From an uncultured Bacteroidales bacterium (GTDB lineage Bacteria; Bacteroidota; Bacteroidia; Bacteroidales; Paludibacteraceae), in assembly GCA_900319035.1 (NCBI GenBank), contig ONMU01000021.1, forward strand, positions 1 to 46,069: 46,069 nucleotides of DNA. Direction: 5' to 3'. Within the stretch, counting starts at the first letter, position 1, and each line of letters begins with the position of its first letter. Shown piece after piece: positions 29,479 to 41,600 of the stretch. The notes beneath the pieces were generated by a model, which did no database searches, was not told where the DNA came from, and worked only from the letters and a program-made list of their open reading frames with translations. Position numbers and translations under genes: made by a program.

Positions 29479-30744
29479 ATGGATAAAAAACAGCAAAATA
29501 TGACCATGTTAGACGCATTTTTTAGGATTCACGATTTCCTGGTGGAGCATAGCTCGATGCCTATCAGACGGTTGCTAATGGACGAAATCAATTGGGAGGA
29601 TCGCCTCATCGCTATCAAGGGCGGTCGTGGAGTAGGTAAGACCGACTTCTTGCTCTCCCGTGCGAAGGAAATCGAGCAGCAATGGAAAGAAGCAAGGCAG
29701 CAGGAGGAGTTTACGTCTAAGAAAAAACGTAAGGAAGCAGAAGAAGTTCGTCCTTGTTTGTATGTCAACTTGAACGATTTCTTCTTTACCGATCATTCGC
29801 TGGTTGAGTTTGCCGGTAAGTTCGCTAAAGCGGGCGGCAAGTATCTGTTTATCGACCAGATTTTCAAGTATCCCACTTGGTCGAGAGAACTCAAACGCTG
29901 TTACGCCAAGTACAAAGACCTGCATATCATCTTCTGTGCTACGCCGGTCATGCCGATTGATGAAGAGAATAACGACCTCAAGGATATCGTTAAGACCTAT
30001 AACTTGCGTGGGTTCTCCTTCCGTGAGTATCTGAACTTGCAAACAGGTCTGCGGCTCCATTCTTATACCCTCGAGGATATTATCCAGCATCACTCCTCTA
30101 TCTCTCGCGAGATATGCGAGCGCGTGCAGCCTTTGAAATATTTCAAGGCCTATCTCGATCACGGCTACTATCCTTCTTATCTGGAGTCCAAGTCGTTCGA
30201 GGCAGCGCTGCTGAAGGTGATGAACAGCCAGTTGGAGGTGGATGTACTGATGATCAAGCAGATCGATGTGGCTTGCCTGCATAAGTTGCGCAAACTGCTC
30301 CATATTCTGATGAGAGATGCACCGTGTGCGCTTAACATAAGCAGTATTTCCGAGGAGATCGGTCTCAGCCGTGCGACGACCATGAACTATATCAAGTATC
30401 TCAAGGACTCGCGTCTGATCAACCTCCTCTATATGGAGAATAAGAACTTCCCGATGAAGCCTACGAGGGTCTATATGCATAATACCAACGTGGCAAAGAT
30501 GATCTTCACTCGTGAGGTGAGCCCGGAGGATCTGTACGAGACTAATTTCTATACCGCTATTCATGGCTCACATAAGGTCAACGCTACTGACCGCAGTGCG
30601 ATGTTCGTGGTGGACGGTAAGTACTATTTCGACGTACGCGAGAAAGCCTCCGTCAGGGACACTATCCGTCCCACAGCGGTAGCAGAACTCGAAACCGGAC
30701 GCGGTAACCAAATCCCGTTGTGGCTCTTAGGGTTCCTCTATTAA
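29479..30744 (+). CDS. AAA_14/DUF4143-type ATPase with altered Walker B
   Basis: The 421-residue cytoplasmic protein has an N-terminal P-loop (GGRGVGKTDF, about 49-58), an AAA_14-like core, a winged-helix-like region (ISEEIGLSRATTMNYIKYLKDSRLI), and a C-terminal DUF4143-like region (FDVREKASV). The usual acidic pair of Walker B is here LFIDQ, with Gln replacing the catalytic Glu. Family knowledge: these are common in Bacteroidota and archaea, and their role is unknown. It has its own promoter and stands alone before nifJ. Confidence 0.75.
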   Translation: MDKKQQNMTMLDAFFRIHDFLVEHSSMPIRRLLMDEINWEDRLIAIKGGRGVGKTDFLLSRAKEIEQQWKEARQQEEFTSKKKRKEAEEVRPCLYVNLNDFFFTDHSLVEFAGKFAKAGGKYLFIDQIFKYPTWSRELKRCYAKYKDLHIIFCATPVMPIDEENNDLKDIVKTYNLRGFSFREYLNLQTGLRLHSYTLEDIIQHHSSISREICERVQPLKYFKAYLDHGYYPSYLESKSFEAALLKVMNSQLEVDVLMIKQIDVACLHKLRKLLHILMRDAPCALNISSISEEIGLSRATTMNYIKYLKDSRLINLLYMENKNFPMKPTRVYMHNTNVAKMIFTREVSPEDLYETNFYTAIHGSHKVNATDRSAMFVVDGKYYFDVREKASVRDTIRPTAVAELETGRGNQIPLWLLGFLY

Positions 30745-30886
30745 ATCGGGATAGTATCGGGAGCGCCTCGAGAGCACCTCGAGATTATGTCGTATCCTAC
30801 CACACCCTATATATACGTAGTATATATCCTGTGATTTTAAAAACAGCCAATTTTTAATTCGTAATTTTTAATTTTTAATTTAATAA

Positions 30887-34365
<3,479 letters not shown>

Positions 34366-34368
<3 letters not shown>

Positions 34369-34572
34369 TAAGGAACGCGTACACACGCGCGAATATAGCA
34401 AAGCGGACACTTCGGTGTCCGTTTTGCTTTGTTTATACATTCTGTCCTCTGTCGTTTCATGCGTGCCCGCTTCCTTCTATTCAAGACATGTCTCTTTCTT
34501 CTTTCGCTTCGCTCTTGTTCTTTCTCTGCTTCGTTTCACTCCGCAAAATTAAAGGGGGAAAAACTCTTTTTT
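34366..34572. repeat. Left arm of imperfect inverted repeat around the island
   Basis: Starts at the nifJ stop codon and continues through the terminator. The best block (34467-34495, CCGCTTCC...TCTCT) is a 29-bp exact reverse complement of 41315-41343. TTTGTTTATACAT...CCTCTG (34428-34451) matches 41358-41381 with one mismatch. ATTAAAGGGGGAAAA also recurs in the other arm. Confidence 0.85.
34398..34430 (+). terminator. Terminator after nifJ
   Basis: GCAAAGCGGACAC and GTGTCCGTTTTGC form a 13-bp stem (one G-T pair) with a TTCG loop, followed by TTT. It starts 29 nt after the nifJ stop. Confidence 0.85.
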
Positions 34573-34681
34573 ATATCATGTCTCGTCTCTAGTAGTGTTC
34601 TGTTCTCGGCGGTATTCCGCCGCCTATTATATCCTATAGCCTCCTATTTCTACCTAGTTTTGCGTAAAAATGCATTTTTCT

Positions 34682-34713
34682 CTTGCATATGTCCGAAAAA
34701 AGCAGTACCTTTG
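34682..34713 (+). promoter_or_regulatory. Promoter upstream of the 34843 gene
   Basis: CTTG at 34682-34685 and TACCTTTG at 34706-34713 are spaced 20 nt. The leader holds repeated TTAGATATACGATA-like units (34740-34780). A short hairpin GGCGG/CCGCC is at 34608-34621. Confidence 0.7.
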
Positions 34714-34842
34714 CAGCCATAAATCCGCTATAAATCACGTTAGATATACGATACATATACGTTAGATACACGATAGATATACATTATATTATGCTGCTTT
34801 CGTGCTGAGAATGTAATAATGTGACCCCAATTTGTTAGACAT

Positions 34843-35229
34843 ATGGCACATGTAGAACCCGCTCTTCCGTTTGACCATTTTAGTGGCAAACTCTCCCGTA
34901 AAGAACGCATCGTCATGCGCACTCGCAACGGCCGCACGCACGCTTATGCTATCCAGAACCCGTATACAGGACCTCTCGCTGAAAGCCGCAAACGCGCTAT
35001 CAGCACGTTCTCCGAAGCCGTGCGCCTCTGCAAAGCTGAGATGTCCGATTCCGACCGTCTCGCCTATTGGCAGGATCGTTACATCCAATACTGCAAAGCT
35101 GCTAACAAGCACGTCGGACGTGCGAATTCCAAATTCCTCGGCACAACATCCGACAAGCTCTATAGTACTCTTCGTGGTTTCATCATCGCTTTTCTTTCTG
35201 CTCTACTAAGGGCTAATATACAAGAATAG
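34843..35229 (+). CDS. Small conserved Bacteroidales protein, family member A
   Basis: The 128-residue basic protein contains IVMRTRNGRTHAYAIQNPYTGPL, ESRKRAISTFSEAVRLCKAEM and YWQDRYIQYCKAA. The same layout (short beta segment R..GK/RT..., NP.T.P, K..F..V/A...) occurs in 42262-42645 and 42921-43256. The function is unknown. It has a good upstream promoter and stands first in the island. The C-terminal FLSALLRANIQE looks like an extension past the family core and may reflect a local frame change. Confidence 0.6.
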   Translation: MAHVEPALPFDHFSGKLSRKERIVMRTRNGRTHAYAIQNPYTGPLAESRKRAISTFSEAVRLCKAEMSDSDRLAYWQDRYIQYCKAANKHVGRANSKFLGTTSDKLYSTLRGFIIAFLSALLRANIQE

Positions 35230-35279
35230 TGTTAAATTTGTGACAAAATATACAAATTCTGTACTTTTCTTTTTGTAAA

Positions 35280-35311
35280 TTTGCATATATCAAAAAAAAA
35301 TAGTAATTTTG
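35280..35311 (+). promoter_or_regulatory. Promoter for ATPase/DUF4435 operon
   Basis: TTTG at 35280-35283 and TAATTTTG at 35304-35311 are spaced 20 nt. Transcription starts near 35318, which rules out the in-frame ATG at 35309 as the start of the ATPase. Confidence 0.78.
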
Positions 35312-35329
35312 CAAGCAAAATTGTACGCT

Positions 35330-36115
35330 ATGAGTTACATACAATCTTTTACAATTGAAAATCTTTGGGGCTACAAGAATATCCACTGGAGAAATATTAA
35401 TCCGGATGTGAATATCATTGTAGGCATCAATGGTAGCGGCAAAACCACATTGCTGAATCTTATGTATGGCTATTATTATGGTCATTCTCGTTCACAAGGA
35501 ACTTGGCAAAACGGGAAGTCAATTGTTACCGAATATTATGGTATTCCGGAAAGATTAGAAAACGAAGTTCCTGTATTATATCTTCGCTCATTGGATAATG
35601 TGCCTTTGCGCGATAAACGTAAAAGCGAAAGCCAGTTATTGCAAGAACTAAACGCAGCAGTCTATCAAAACGCGGATGGGACTCCGTCTTTCTTTGGATA
35701 TAGAATGCGTATGTTGGACTACGCAAACGAAGCGGAAAAAATACAAAGTAGGATAAATAATTATTTAAGCATCATTAATAGATTGTTTGCAGACTCTCAG
35801 AAAAGAGTAGAGATTCAAGATAGTAAACTTGTAATTGTTCAAAGAGAAGGGGTTATTTCACTTGATAAATTATCTTCAGGTGAAAAGCAAATGCTTCTTC
35901 TAACTATGCGGGTATTCTTGACGAATGAGCAACCGGCTGTTATTTTCATGGACGAACCGGAGATTTCAATGCATATCAGTTGGCAAAACCAATTGATAGA
36001 TGTATTGCGAGAGTTGAATCCAAGCGCACAGTTGTTTATTACTACTCATTCTCCAAGTGTGTTGAGTAAAGGCTGGGGTGATAAGATTACTTATATGGAA
36101 GATGTCACAATGTAA
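35330..36115 (+). CDS. ABC-type ATPase of PARIS-like defence pair (AriA-like, short)
   Basis: The 261-residue AAA_21/AAA_15-type ATPase shows Walker A GINGSGKTT (32-40), signature LSSGEKQ (about 180), Walker B AVIFMDEPEISMH, and an H-loop THSPSVLS. The start is ATG 35330, since the promoter's expected transcription start is about 35318. In PARIS, AriA is an ABC-type ATPase that holds the effector AriB until it senses a phage anti-restriction protein. This one is short and lacks an obvious coiled-coil insert (only a brief helical segment near 130-160). The effector gene follows 9 nt downstream. Alternative: an unrelated OLD-type ATPase. The AT-rich composition suggests transfer. Confidence 0.82.
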   Translation: MSYIQSFTIENLWGYKNIHWRNINPDVNIIVGINGSGKTTLLNLMYGYYYGHSRSQGTWQNGKSIVTEYYGIPERLENEVPVLYLRSLDNVPLRDKRKSESQLLQELNAAVYQNADGTPSFFGYRMRMLDYANEAEKIQSRINNYLSIINRLFADSQKRVEIQDSKLVIVQREGVISLDKLSSGEKQMLLLTMRVFLTNEQPAVIFMDEPEISMHISWQNQLIDVLRELNPSAQLFITTHSPSVLSKGWGDKITYMEDVTM

Positions 36116-36124
36116 TTTGAAAGC

Positions 36125-37012
36125 ATGCTGGTAGATTCAAAATACATAGAAGCACGAGCCCTTGATTACTCCAATGTACCGCTAATAGATAGAAGAATAG
36201 TAGCGAGTGTACATTTAGAGAATAGGGATGACGAATTATTCTGGGATACGTTGTTGCAACACAACAAACCGGGGAAATACAACTATATCTACGAGAGCCG
36301 AGTAGAGAAGGACGGAAAACCGAAAAGTGGTGTTGATCAATGTTTGCGTTATAAACCATATCTAACCCCAACATTCTTTATTTGTATTGATAGCGATTTG
36401 CGCTATCTGCTTCAAGAACCGGACATTGACGCGCAGCATTGTATTTTACAGACATATACATATTCCTGGGAACAACATTATTGCATAGCAGAGGAAATAC
36501 AGACGCAATTAGCAAATATATCCTCAGAAGCGGCTACGAAGTTTGATTTTCCACTCTTTCTCTCAAAACTGTCGCAAATAGCTTATGAGCCATTATTGTG
36601 CTTATTAGTATCGCTCAATAATAAGCCGGAGACAAATAATATTATAGGAGAATTCCACGATTGTTTTCCTTCACAATGTTTGGCTTCTGTTTTTGTTGAT
36701 AATGGAGAACAACTACTCCGGCAAATTGCGCAAAATCTGCAACAATTTATGAGCAAGCCGATGTTCTCGTCAATAGATTTGTCTGCTGTGAAAGCGAAGT
36801 ACAACGTACTTGGATTAAATGAGACCAACACCTATCTGCATCTTAGAGGACACAATGTATGGGGATTAGTAAATCATATTGGTAATATGCTCTGTCGCCC
36901 ACACAGAATAAACTTTAAGCAGCAAATTTTATTGCCATCATTGCAATTATCTGGTTATTGGGAGATAGAAAAAGTCACGAATGATGCTCATCAAATCTTG
37001 AGACTCATTTAG
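36125..37012 (+). CDS. DUF4435 (Toprim-like) effector, AriB-like
   Basis: The 295-residue protein matches the DUF4435 pattern: ENRDDELFW (Glu 32 and Asp pair), FICIDSDLR (Asp 89 and 91) and YTYSWEQHYC (about 111-120). DUF4435 is a Toprim-like fold. In PARIS, AriB is a DUF4435 nuclease that cleaves tRNA. The acidic residues expected for metal binding are present. The gene is 9 nt after the ATPase and so translated from the same message. The pair may be PARIS-like, but the ATPase is shorter than AriA as I know it, and this needs a structure search. Confidence 0.75.
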   Translation: MLVDSKYIEARALDYSNVPLIDRRIVASVHLENRDDELFWDTLLQHNKPGKYNYIYESRVEKDGKPKSGVDQCLRYKPYLTPTFFICIDSDLRYLLQEPDIDAQHCILQTYTYSWEQHYCIAEEIQTQLANISSEAATKFDFPLFLSKLSQIAYEPLLCLLVSLNNKPETNNIIGEFHDCFPSQCLASVFVDNGEQLLRQIAQNLQQFMSKPMFSSIDLSAVKAKYNVLGLNETNTYLHLRGHNVWGLVNHIGNMLCRPHRINFKQQILLPSLQLSGYWEIEKVTNDAHQILRLI

Positions 37013-37051
37013 TGAGTTGATATAGTATGTTTTGCAGAAAAAAATGTGAAC

Positions 37052-37369
37052 ATGAATGACCTTATTGAATTTTTGGTAAAAGCTTCTTTGCTACAAGATA
37101 GCAGGACAAGGGAGATGACAGAGTATTTGTCTCGGCTAAAGGCAGCATCTGATGTTAGCTCTATTATGCAATACAGAACGTATTGTTATAACTTTCTGCA
37201 AATGCTTGAAGCAAATCAGATACCTTTTCCTATAGAAGCCCAAAGGCTGCAGTACATAATGTTGTGCCGCAAAGAGATTAATCGTTGTAACTCAGAGTTG
37301 CAACGACTGCAAGGGAAAGCAATTATTGATGTTATGCTCTCACAGATAACAGAACCACATCGTCAATAG
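37052..37369 (+). CDS. Unknown 105-residue third gene of the defence operon
   Basis: The protein, mostly helical and predicted soluble, begins MNDLIEFLVKASLLQD and contains TREMTEYLSRLKAASD and EINRCNSELQRLQGKA. No known domain is recognised. It lies 39 nt after the DUF4435 gene in the same direction, so it may be a third component, for example an inhibitor or trigger. The start at ATG 37052 is preferred over GTG 37046. Confidence 0.55.
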   Translation: MNDLIEFLVKASLLQDSRTREMTEYLSRLKAASDVSSIMQYRTYCYNFLQMLEANQIPFPIEAQRLQYIMLCRKEINRCNSELQRLQGKAIIDVMLSQITEPHRQ

Positions 37370-37380
37370 TGTAGAACCTA

Positions 37381-37412
37381 TTTATTACACACTTTTTAAA
37401 GTAGTAACTTTG
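37381..37412 (+). promoter_or_regulatory. Possible promoter of the 37523 gene
   Basis: TAACTTTG at 37405-37412 is a good -7. The -33 is TTTA (37381-37384), one base off TTTG. Spacing is 20 nt. Confidence 0.6.
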
Positions 37413-37522
37413 CCACAACACGAAGTTGCAGATACAAAAAATGCTGCAAAATCAAGAAATCCCTAATGCAGAATCTGCTAACAAGAAAACTAAAACTTTA
37501 CATATAATAAATTCATTTTATC

Positions 37523-39220
37523 ATGGACACAAGAGCTTCTTTCTTTTTATTACTTGATTATAAAATATATTATGGCGAAGAAAAGTCGTTAGATCAAGTT
37601 GTAAGTTTAATCAACGGTATACCATCTCTAACCTTGATAAACTATTTGTCTGGATTTAATGTTAATCTATATTTACATGATAATGATGGTGACACAGGGA
37701 AAATACAGTTTCAATTAGTTAATAGTTTGCTTTGCAAGTGTGATGATTGGGTTCAAGCACATTGGGTAGAAGTCGTACGTAGAGAGGGGAATAATGGGTT
37801 TAAACCTATTATGTTTTACAACTATTCAAATTTGATATTTTATAATATTGTATTTAAAAACTTCAACGACCTCCCTTGTCGAGATTTGACTTCAGAAGAA
37901 GCAAGAAGATTCTTTGATGCATATCTTATTATCAATAGTGCGGTTAATAACAAATATGATATTGATTATTCAAAGTGTAAAGAAGAAATAAGAAGTGGAC
38001 ACATTGAAAATGTTACTATTACCAATTTCATATATCAAAGGGATTATACTTCAACTCTAGATTTTTCAAATCAAATTATTCGAGGAATAGAATTCTTCAA
38101 ATATTTAGAAAATGACCCTATTTATGGTCCCTATGTCCCTGATTATTACAAAAATAAAAATGTTAATGGATACCTTGATATGTTTAGAAGTTTAGGGGCA
38201 CTTGTTTGTTATATAGGTATCCCTAATGAGCGGAGGTGTCAATTAGCAATTTTGGAAAATGAAATAAACGCTAATATAGTTAATGAAGAGTATTTAGAAT
38301 CTTTAAGTATAAATAAGAAAATAGGCAATTATGTCGAAGATATTAGTTTTAAAAATCTTCGTGAAAGACCTCTATATAGATTTGATAGATATAGATTCTT
38401 TATTTTAGATATTAATTTCCTTTTTGACCAATTTTATAAAGCACAAGTTTTTTCATTTAATTCATTTGTAAAACTGAGAGGAGGCTTGGACAACTTTCTG
38501 TCAGATAAAGGCAAACATTTTATTGAAGAAAAATATATGCCAAAGATTATCGATAAATGTTTCACTAACTATGTCAGGTTTTACGGTGATAGTTGTAAAG
38601 ATTCTAATAATGAAGAACTTTGTGATGCATACATTAGAGAGAAAAATAGGATTTGTATTATAGAATGTAAAGATGTTATACTCAATGCTGGAATTAAGAA
38701 TAGTGGAGATAAAGCAAAGTTGTTTGAAGAATTTGATAAAAAGTTTGTTAAAAACGAAAAAGGCAAACAAAAAGGTATAACACAATTATATAATGCAATA
38801 ATTGACATTGATAGTCATTCGGTTTCTTTTGATCCTTTTATTGACAGTGATATAGAGTTATATCCAGTCGTGTTATATACTGATAATTCCTTTGGAATAG
38901 ATGGACTTAACAAATATTATAGAGAGTTATTTGAACATAGACTCAATGGCGTAAAACTAAAAATTTCAGTGAAGCCTATCATATTTATTAATTTGAACTA
39001 TTTTGAAATGCATTGTGAGTATTTTGCCAACAATCGTTTGGACATTTGGAACTTAATAGATGAATATAACCGTTATATTGAAAAACCAAATTATGAATTA
39101 ACGCCATTTGAAATATACTCCAGATGGTATATGAATAAATATGTACCTGAAGATTTTAATTCCAATCTACTTTCACAAGCATTAGCATTAATATTTTGTT
39201 TGAAAAATAGTTCTCATTGA
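37523..39220 (+). CDS. Unknown 565-residue protein with C-terminal PD-(D/E)XK-like motif
   Basis: This is a strongly AT-rich gene, unlike the core genes. The N-terminal two thirds match no family I know. Near residues 369-383 are DAYIREKNRICIIECKDV and following residues: an Asp, about 10 residues, then ExK on a hydrophobic strand. This is the usual PD-(D/E)XK nuclease core. No helicase or methylase domain is seen. The place in a defence-like island and foreign composition suggest a stand-alone anti-phage nuclease, which is inference. The leader holds a 38-codon reading frame (37441-37557) overlapping the start. Confidence 0.6.
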   Translation: MDTRASFFLLLDYKIYYGEEKSLDQVVSLINGIPSLTLINYLSGFNVNLYLHDNDGDTGKIQFQLVNSLLCKCDDWVQAHWVEVVRREGNNGFKPIMFYNYSNLIFYNIVFKNFNDLPCRDLTSEEARRFFDAYLIINSAVNNKYDIDYSKCKEEIRSGHIENVTITNFIYQRDYTSTLDFSNQIIRGIEFFKYLENDPIYGPYVPDYYKNKNVNGYLDMFRSLGALVCYIGIPNERRCQLAILENEINANIVNEEYLESLSINKKIGNYVEDISFKNLRERPLYRFDRYRFFILDINFLFDQFYKAQVFSFNSFVKLRGGLDNFLSDKGKHFIEEKYMPKIIDKCFTNYVRFYGDSCKDSNNEELCDAYIREKNRICIIECKDVILNAGIKNSGDKAKLFEEFDKKFVKNEKGKQKGITQLYNAIIDIDSHSVSFDPFIDSDIELYPVVLYTDNSFGIDGLNKYYRELFEHRLNGVKLKISVKPIIFINLNYFEMHCEYFANNRLDIWNLIDEYNRYIEKPNYELTPFEIYSRWYMNKYVPEDFNSNLLSQALALIFCLKNSSH

Positions 39221-39419
39221 CGAGAAGAATATAACGGTCTGCTGATAACAGAAAACAGAATAATTATTAAGAAGTATATCCATGTACATACCTTCATTTA
39301 CCATAAATGATGAGATATTAGGTCTGGTGTGCGCACAAAGGCATTTTTGCCTAAGACAAGAAACAAAATCCCTTTATCTGTATCAAAATTAATAAATATG
39401 CACGAAAAGTGTAGATTTA

Positions 39420-39451
39420 TTTGTATATGTGTAAAAAAAGTAGTACCTTTG
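39420..39451 (+). promoter_or_regulatory. Promoter upstream of structured leader
   Basis: TTTG at 39420-39423 and TACCTTTG at 39444-39451 are spaced 20 nt. Transcription starts near 39458, 356 nt before the LRR start. Confidence 0.8.
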
Positions 39452-39457
39452 CACTCG

Positions 39458-39738
39458 CAAAGGTTTTTTGCAATTTATGCGCAAAGCGTTGCGCGTACAT
39501 ATTGACATACTAACAGCGTTTATTACGCTTTGTACTTGGCATATCCTGAATCTCGCAAATTCAAATAATTAACTGTCAAGGCATAGCAACAATAGATGCC
39601 TATAATGTATATTTGTACACACATTTATGCGTGTGTTGTATCAATATACGGCGAGGCTTCGTGTTGCTTGACCTACAGTTAATGGCAATGCGAGAGCCAA
39701 GGATATGCGGGACAAGTAACATTGAAGCCCGCTTTTTT
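39458..39738 (+). ncRNA. Candidate structured leader or small RNA
   Basis: Four stems are visible: GCGCAA/TTGCGC (39479-39494), GGCAT/ATGCC (39580-39600), ACACAC/GTGTGT within 39616-39640, and GCGGG/CCCGC (39707-39732) followed by TTTTTT (39733-39738). The last one looks like a terminator before the LRR gene start (39814). So the RNA could be a small RNA, or a leader that attenuates the LRR gene. No family could be named from sequence alone. Confidence 0.45.
39707..39738 (+). terminator. Terminator-like hairpin before the LRR gene
   Basis: A 5-bp GC stem (GCGGG/CCCGC), long loop and six T residues. It is weak, but lies between promoter and start codon. Confidence 0.45.
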
Positions 39739-39813
39739 GTGCGTATAAACAAAATATCAAACGGAGTAAGCCGAAAATCCGTAGAAGAGTAGGCAAAACT
39801 AAAATCACGTATT

Positions 39814-41166
39814 ATGAAAAAAATAATTTCCATTTGCATTGCGTTTCTGTTCGCAATGACCGCATCTGCTGACCTTATTAAGGAAGGTTTTGTAGAGTAT
39901 GTCCCAAACTTCGTGAAACACACGGCAACTATTACTTTCATGGACTTTCTTGAAGTAAAGCAAGAAGTGTACACAATTCCTTCTTCCGTCCAATATGAAG
40001 GCGAAGAGTATGTTGTTACTGCTATTGCCGAGAATGCTCTTAAAAACGGAAGAAGAAATACTACTTGTAAAAAAATCATAGTTCCTTCTTCTATTACTGT
40101 TATTGGGAAAGGTGCTTTTAGAGAGTTTATGAATATACAAGAAATTGAATTACTATCGAAACTAGAAGCAATTCCTAGTAGCACATTTGCACAATGTCAA
40201 TCTTTGGAAACCATTACCCTTCCAGAGGGAGTAAAAGAAATCGGAAGTAAGGCATTTTATGGTTGCAAAGCTCTAAAATCGGTTAATATACCTAGCTCCG
40301 TAACAAATATCTATGATCAAGCTTTTAGCCAAACATTGATAAAAGAAGTCGTACTACCAGAAGGGATGACAATAATTAATGATGGCGCCTTTGAAAACAT
40401 GAGAAGGCTGCAAAAGGTAACTATTCCTTCGACAGTAACGCAAATTGGAAATTATGTGTTTAAATATTGTGAGCGCTTGTCTGATATTGTTCTACCGCCA
40501 CACTTACAATCCATTGGAGATGGTACGTTTGAACAATGTAATTCATTAGTGCAAATCACGATACCGTCGGAAGTAACTTCAATTGGCGCATATGCATTTC
40601 GTAGCTGTCCTGAACTAACGAAGATCAGCTTACCTGGCGGCATGCGTTTTATTGGCCTCGAGGCTTTTAAAGGAGCTGAGAATTTTGAAACAATTACATT
40701 TACGGGTGCCATTCCTCCTAGGATTAGTTTCTCGACATTTGATTTTACAAAGTTGAGTACTGTATATGTTCCTCGCGGATGTGCTAAAAGTTACAAAGAA
40801 GGTGCTGGAGACGGTGCATATCGGCCATTCCTTGAAAATGTGAATGTCGTAGAAATGGATCAAGATCCAGATGTAACTCTTATGCTTTTAGTTGTGGAAG
40901 ATATTCACAAGAAACTCTCAGCTCCATACGATGGACCTCGTGAGGAAGCATTGATTATTCAGAAGTATGTAGAATTATATAATGCTTTATCTCCTAATGC
41001 TAATTCTGCAGAGAATGTAATGACTATCTATCGTATACAGAAACTCTTCAATCGTAATCCTCTGGAGGCCATTAAGAAGCCATTAGCCAAAGAACTGAAA
41101 GGCGCAAAGACTACAGAAAGCATACTTGCCGTATTCTCGAATTATCTTCAATATGTTAGAGAATAG
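39814..41166 (+). CDS. Secreted BspA-type leucine-rich repeat protein
   Basis: The 450-residue protein has a signal peptide (about 1-19, cut near TASA). At least eight LRR_5 repeats follow (about 60-310), each of the form xxIxIPSSVTxIGxxAFxxCxxL. A helical C-terminal domain of about 100 residues begins near VTLMLLVVEDIHKKL. BspA-like repeats mediate adhesion or host binding. The C-terminal domain is not one I recognise. A long leader (356 nt) with terminator-like hairpin precedes the gene. It is in the island, so it may be cargo. Confidence 0.82.
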   Translation: MKKIISICIAFLFAMTASADLIKEGFVEYVPNFVKHTATITFMDFLEVKQEVYTIPSSVQYEGEEYVVTAIAENALKNGRRNTTCKKIIVPSSITVIGKGAFREFMNIQEIELLSKLEAIPSSTFAQCQSLETITLPEGVKEIGSKAFYGCKALKSVNIPSSVTNIYDQAFSQTLIKEVVLPEGMTIINDGAFENMRRLQKVTIPSTVTQIGNYVFKYCERLSDIVLPPHLQSIGDGTFEQCNSLVQITIPSEVTSIGAYAFRSCPELTKISLPGGMRFIGLEAFKGAENFETITFTGAIPPRISFSTFDFTKLSTVYVPRGCAKSYKEGAGDGAYRPFLENVNVVEMDQDPDVTLMLLVVEDIHKKLSAPYDGPREEALIIQKYVELYNALSPNANSAENVMTIYRIQKLFNRNPLEAIKKPLAKELKGAKTTESILAVFSNYLQYVRE

Positions 41167-41200
41167 TTAGTGGAATTTTAATCAGAATGATTTTATTTCT

Positions 41201-41229
41201 AGTGCACTCATAAAATGGGTGCACTTTTT
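41201..41229 (+). terminator. Terminator after the LRR gene
   Basis: AGTGCAC (41201-41207) pairs with GTGCACT (41219-41225), followed by TTTTG. It starts 35 nt past the LRR stop. Confidence 0.8.
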
Positions 41230-41234
41230 GCTTT

Positions 41235-41448
41235 TATTGAGCTTTTCCCCCTTTAATAAGGTGTTCGTTTTACTCACGGCTGGTTTAGCTCGCTACTCTC
41301 GCGTTTTTCTTTTTAGAGACATGTCTTGAATAGAAGGAAGCGGACACGTATAACCGCCAGAGGACAGGATGTATAAACAAATCATAGCGGAAAAAGATTC
41401 CCGCCATGCTTTCTATACGCGTATGTGTTTACGTGTCCCTTATTACCC
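41235..41448. repeat. Right arm of island inverted repeat
   Basis: Reverse complement of the left arm (34366-34572), imperfect overall but exact in blocks (41315-41343 and, with one mismatch, 41358-41381). The reverse strand reads GGGTAATAAGGGACACG next to the nifJ-like stop, close to GGTAATAAGGAACGCG after nifJ. Confidence 0.8.
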
Positions 41449-41600
41449 ATTTGCGTGCCCGAGCCTGCGTAGGGTAGTCTTTCCGCCCCTGTGCCATTCT
41501 CCTGTGCGGCGGCTCCGAGCCCCTCTGCCTCTTTGTCGGGAACTGCGTTTGCTACTTAATCGAAGCGCTCCCCTTGAGGTATTCTCGAAACAGGGTGGGA
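41443..41600 (-). pseudogene. Decayed inverted copy of the nifJ 3' end
   Basis: On the minus strand the order CTCAAGGGG, GCTTCG, CAGTTCCCGA, AAGAGGCAGA, GCCGCCGC, CAGGAGAA, GGGTAATAAGG matches the last ~150 nt of nifJ, with many small indels. There is no open frame. The stop-equivalent is at 41445-41443. It continues into the right inverted-repeat arm. Confidence 0.75.

Noticed and set aside
35309-35329. Start of the ATPase at ATG 35309
   Set aside because: It lies inside the promoter -7 element and upstream of the predicted transcription start.
36125-37012. Retron or abortive-infection reverse transcriptase
   Set aside because: No YxDD motif or reverse-transcriptase blocks; motifs fit DUF4435.
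39600-40184. Minus-strand gene opposite the LRR leader and start
   Set aside because: Composition is consistent with the reverse of the LRR gene; no signal or domain is visible, and the promoter evidence favours the plus strand.
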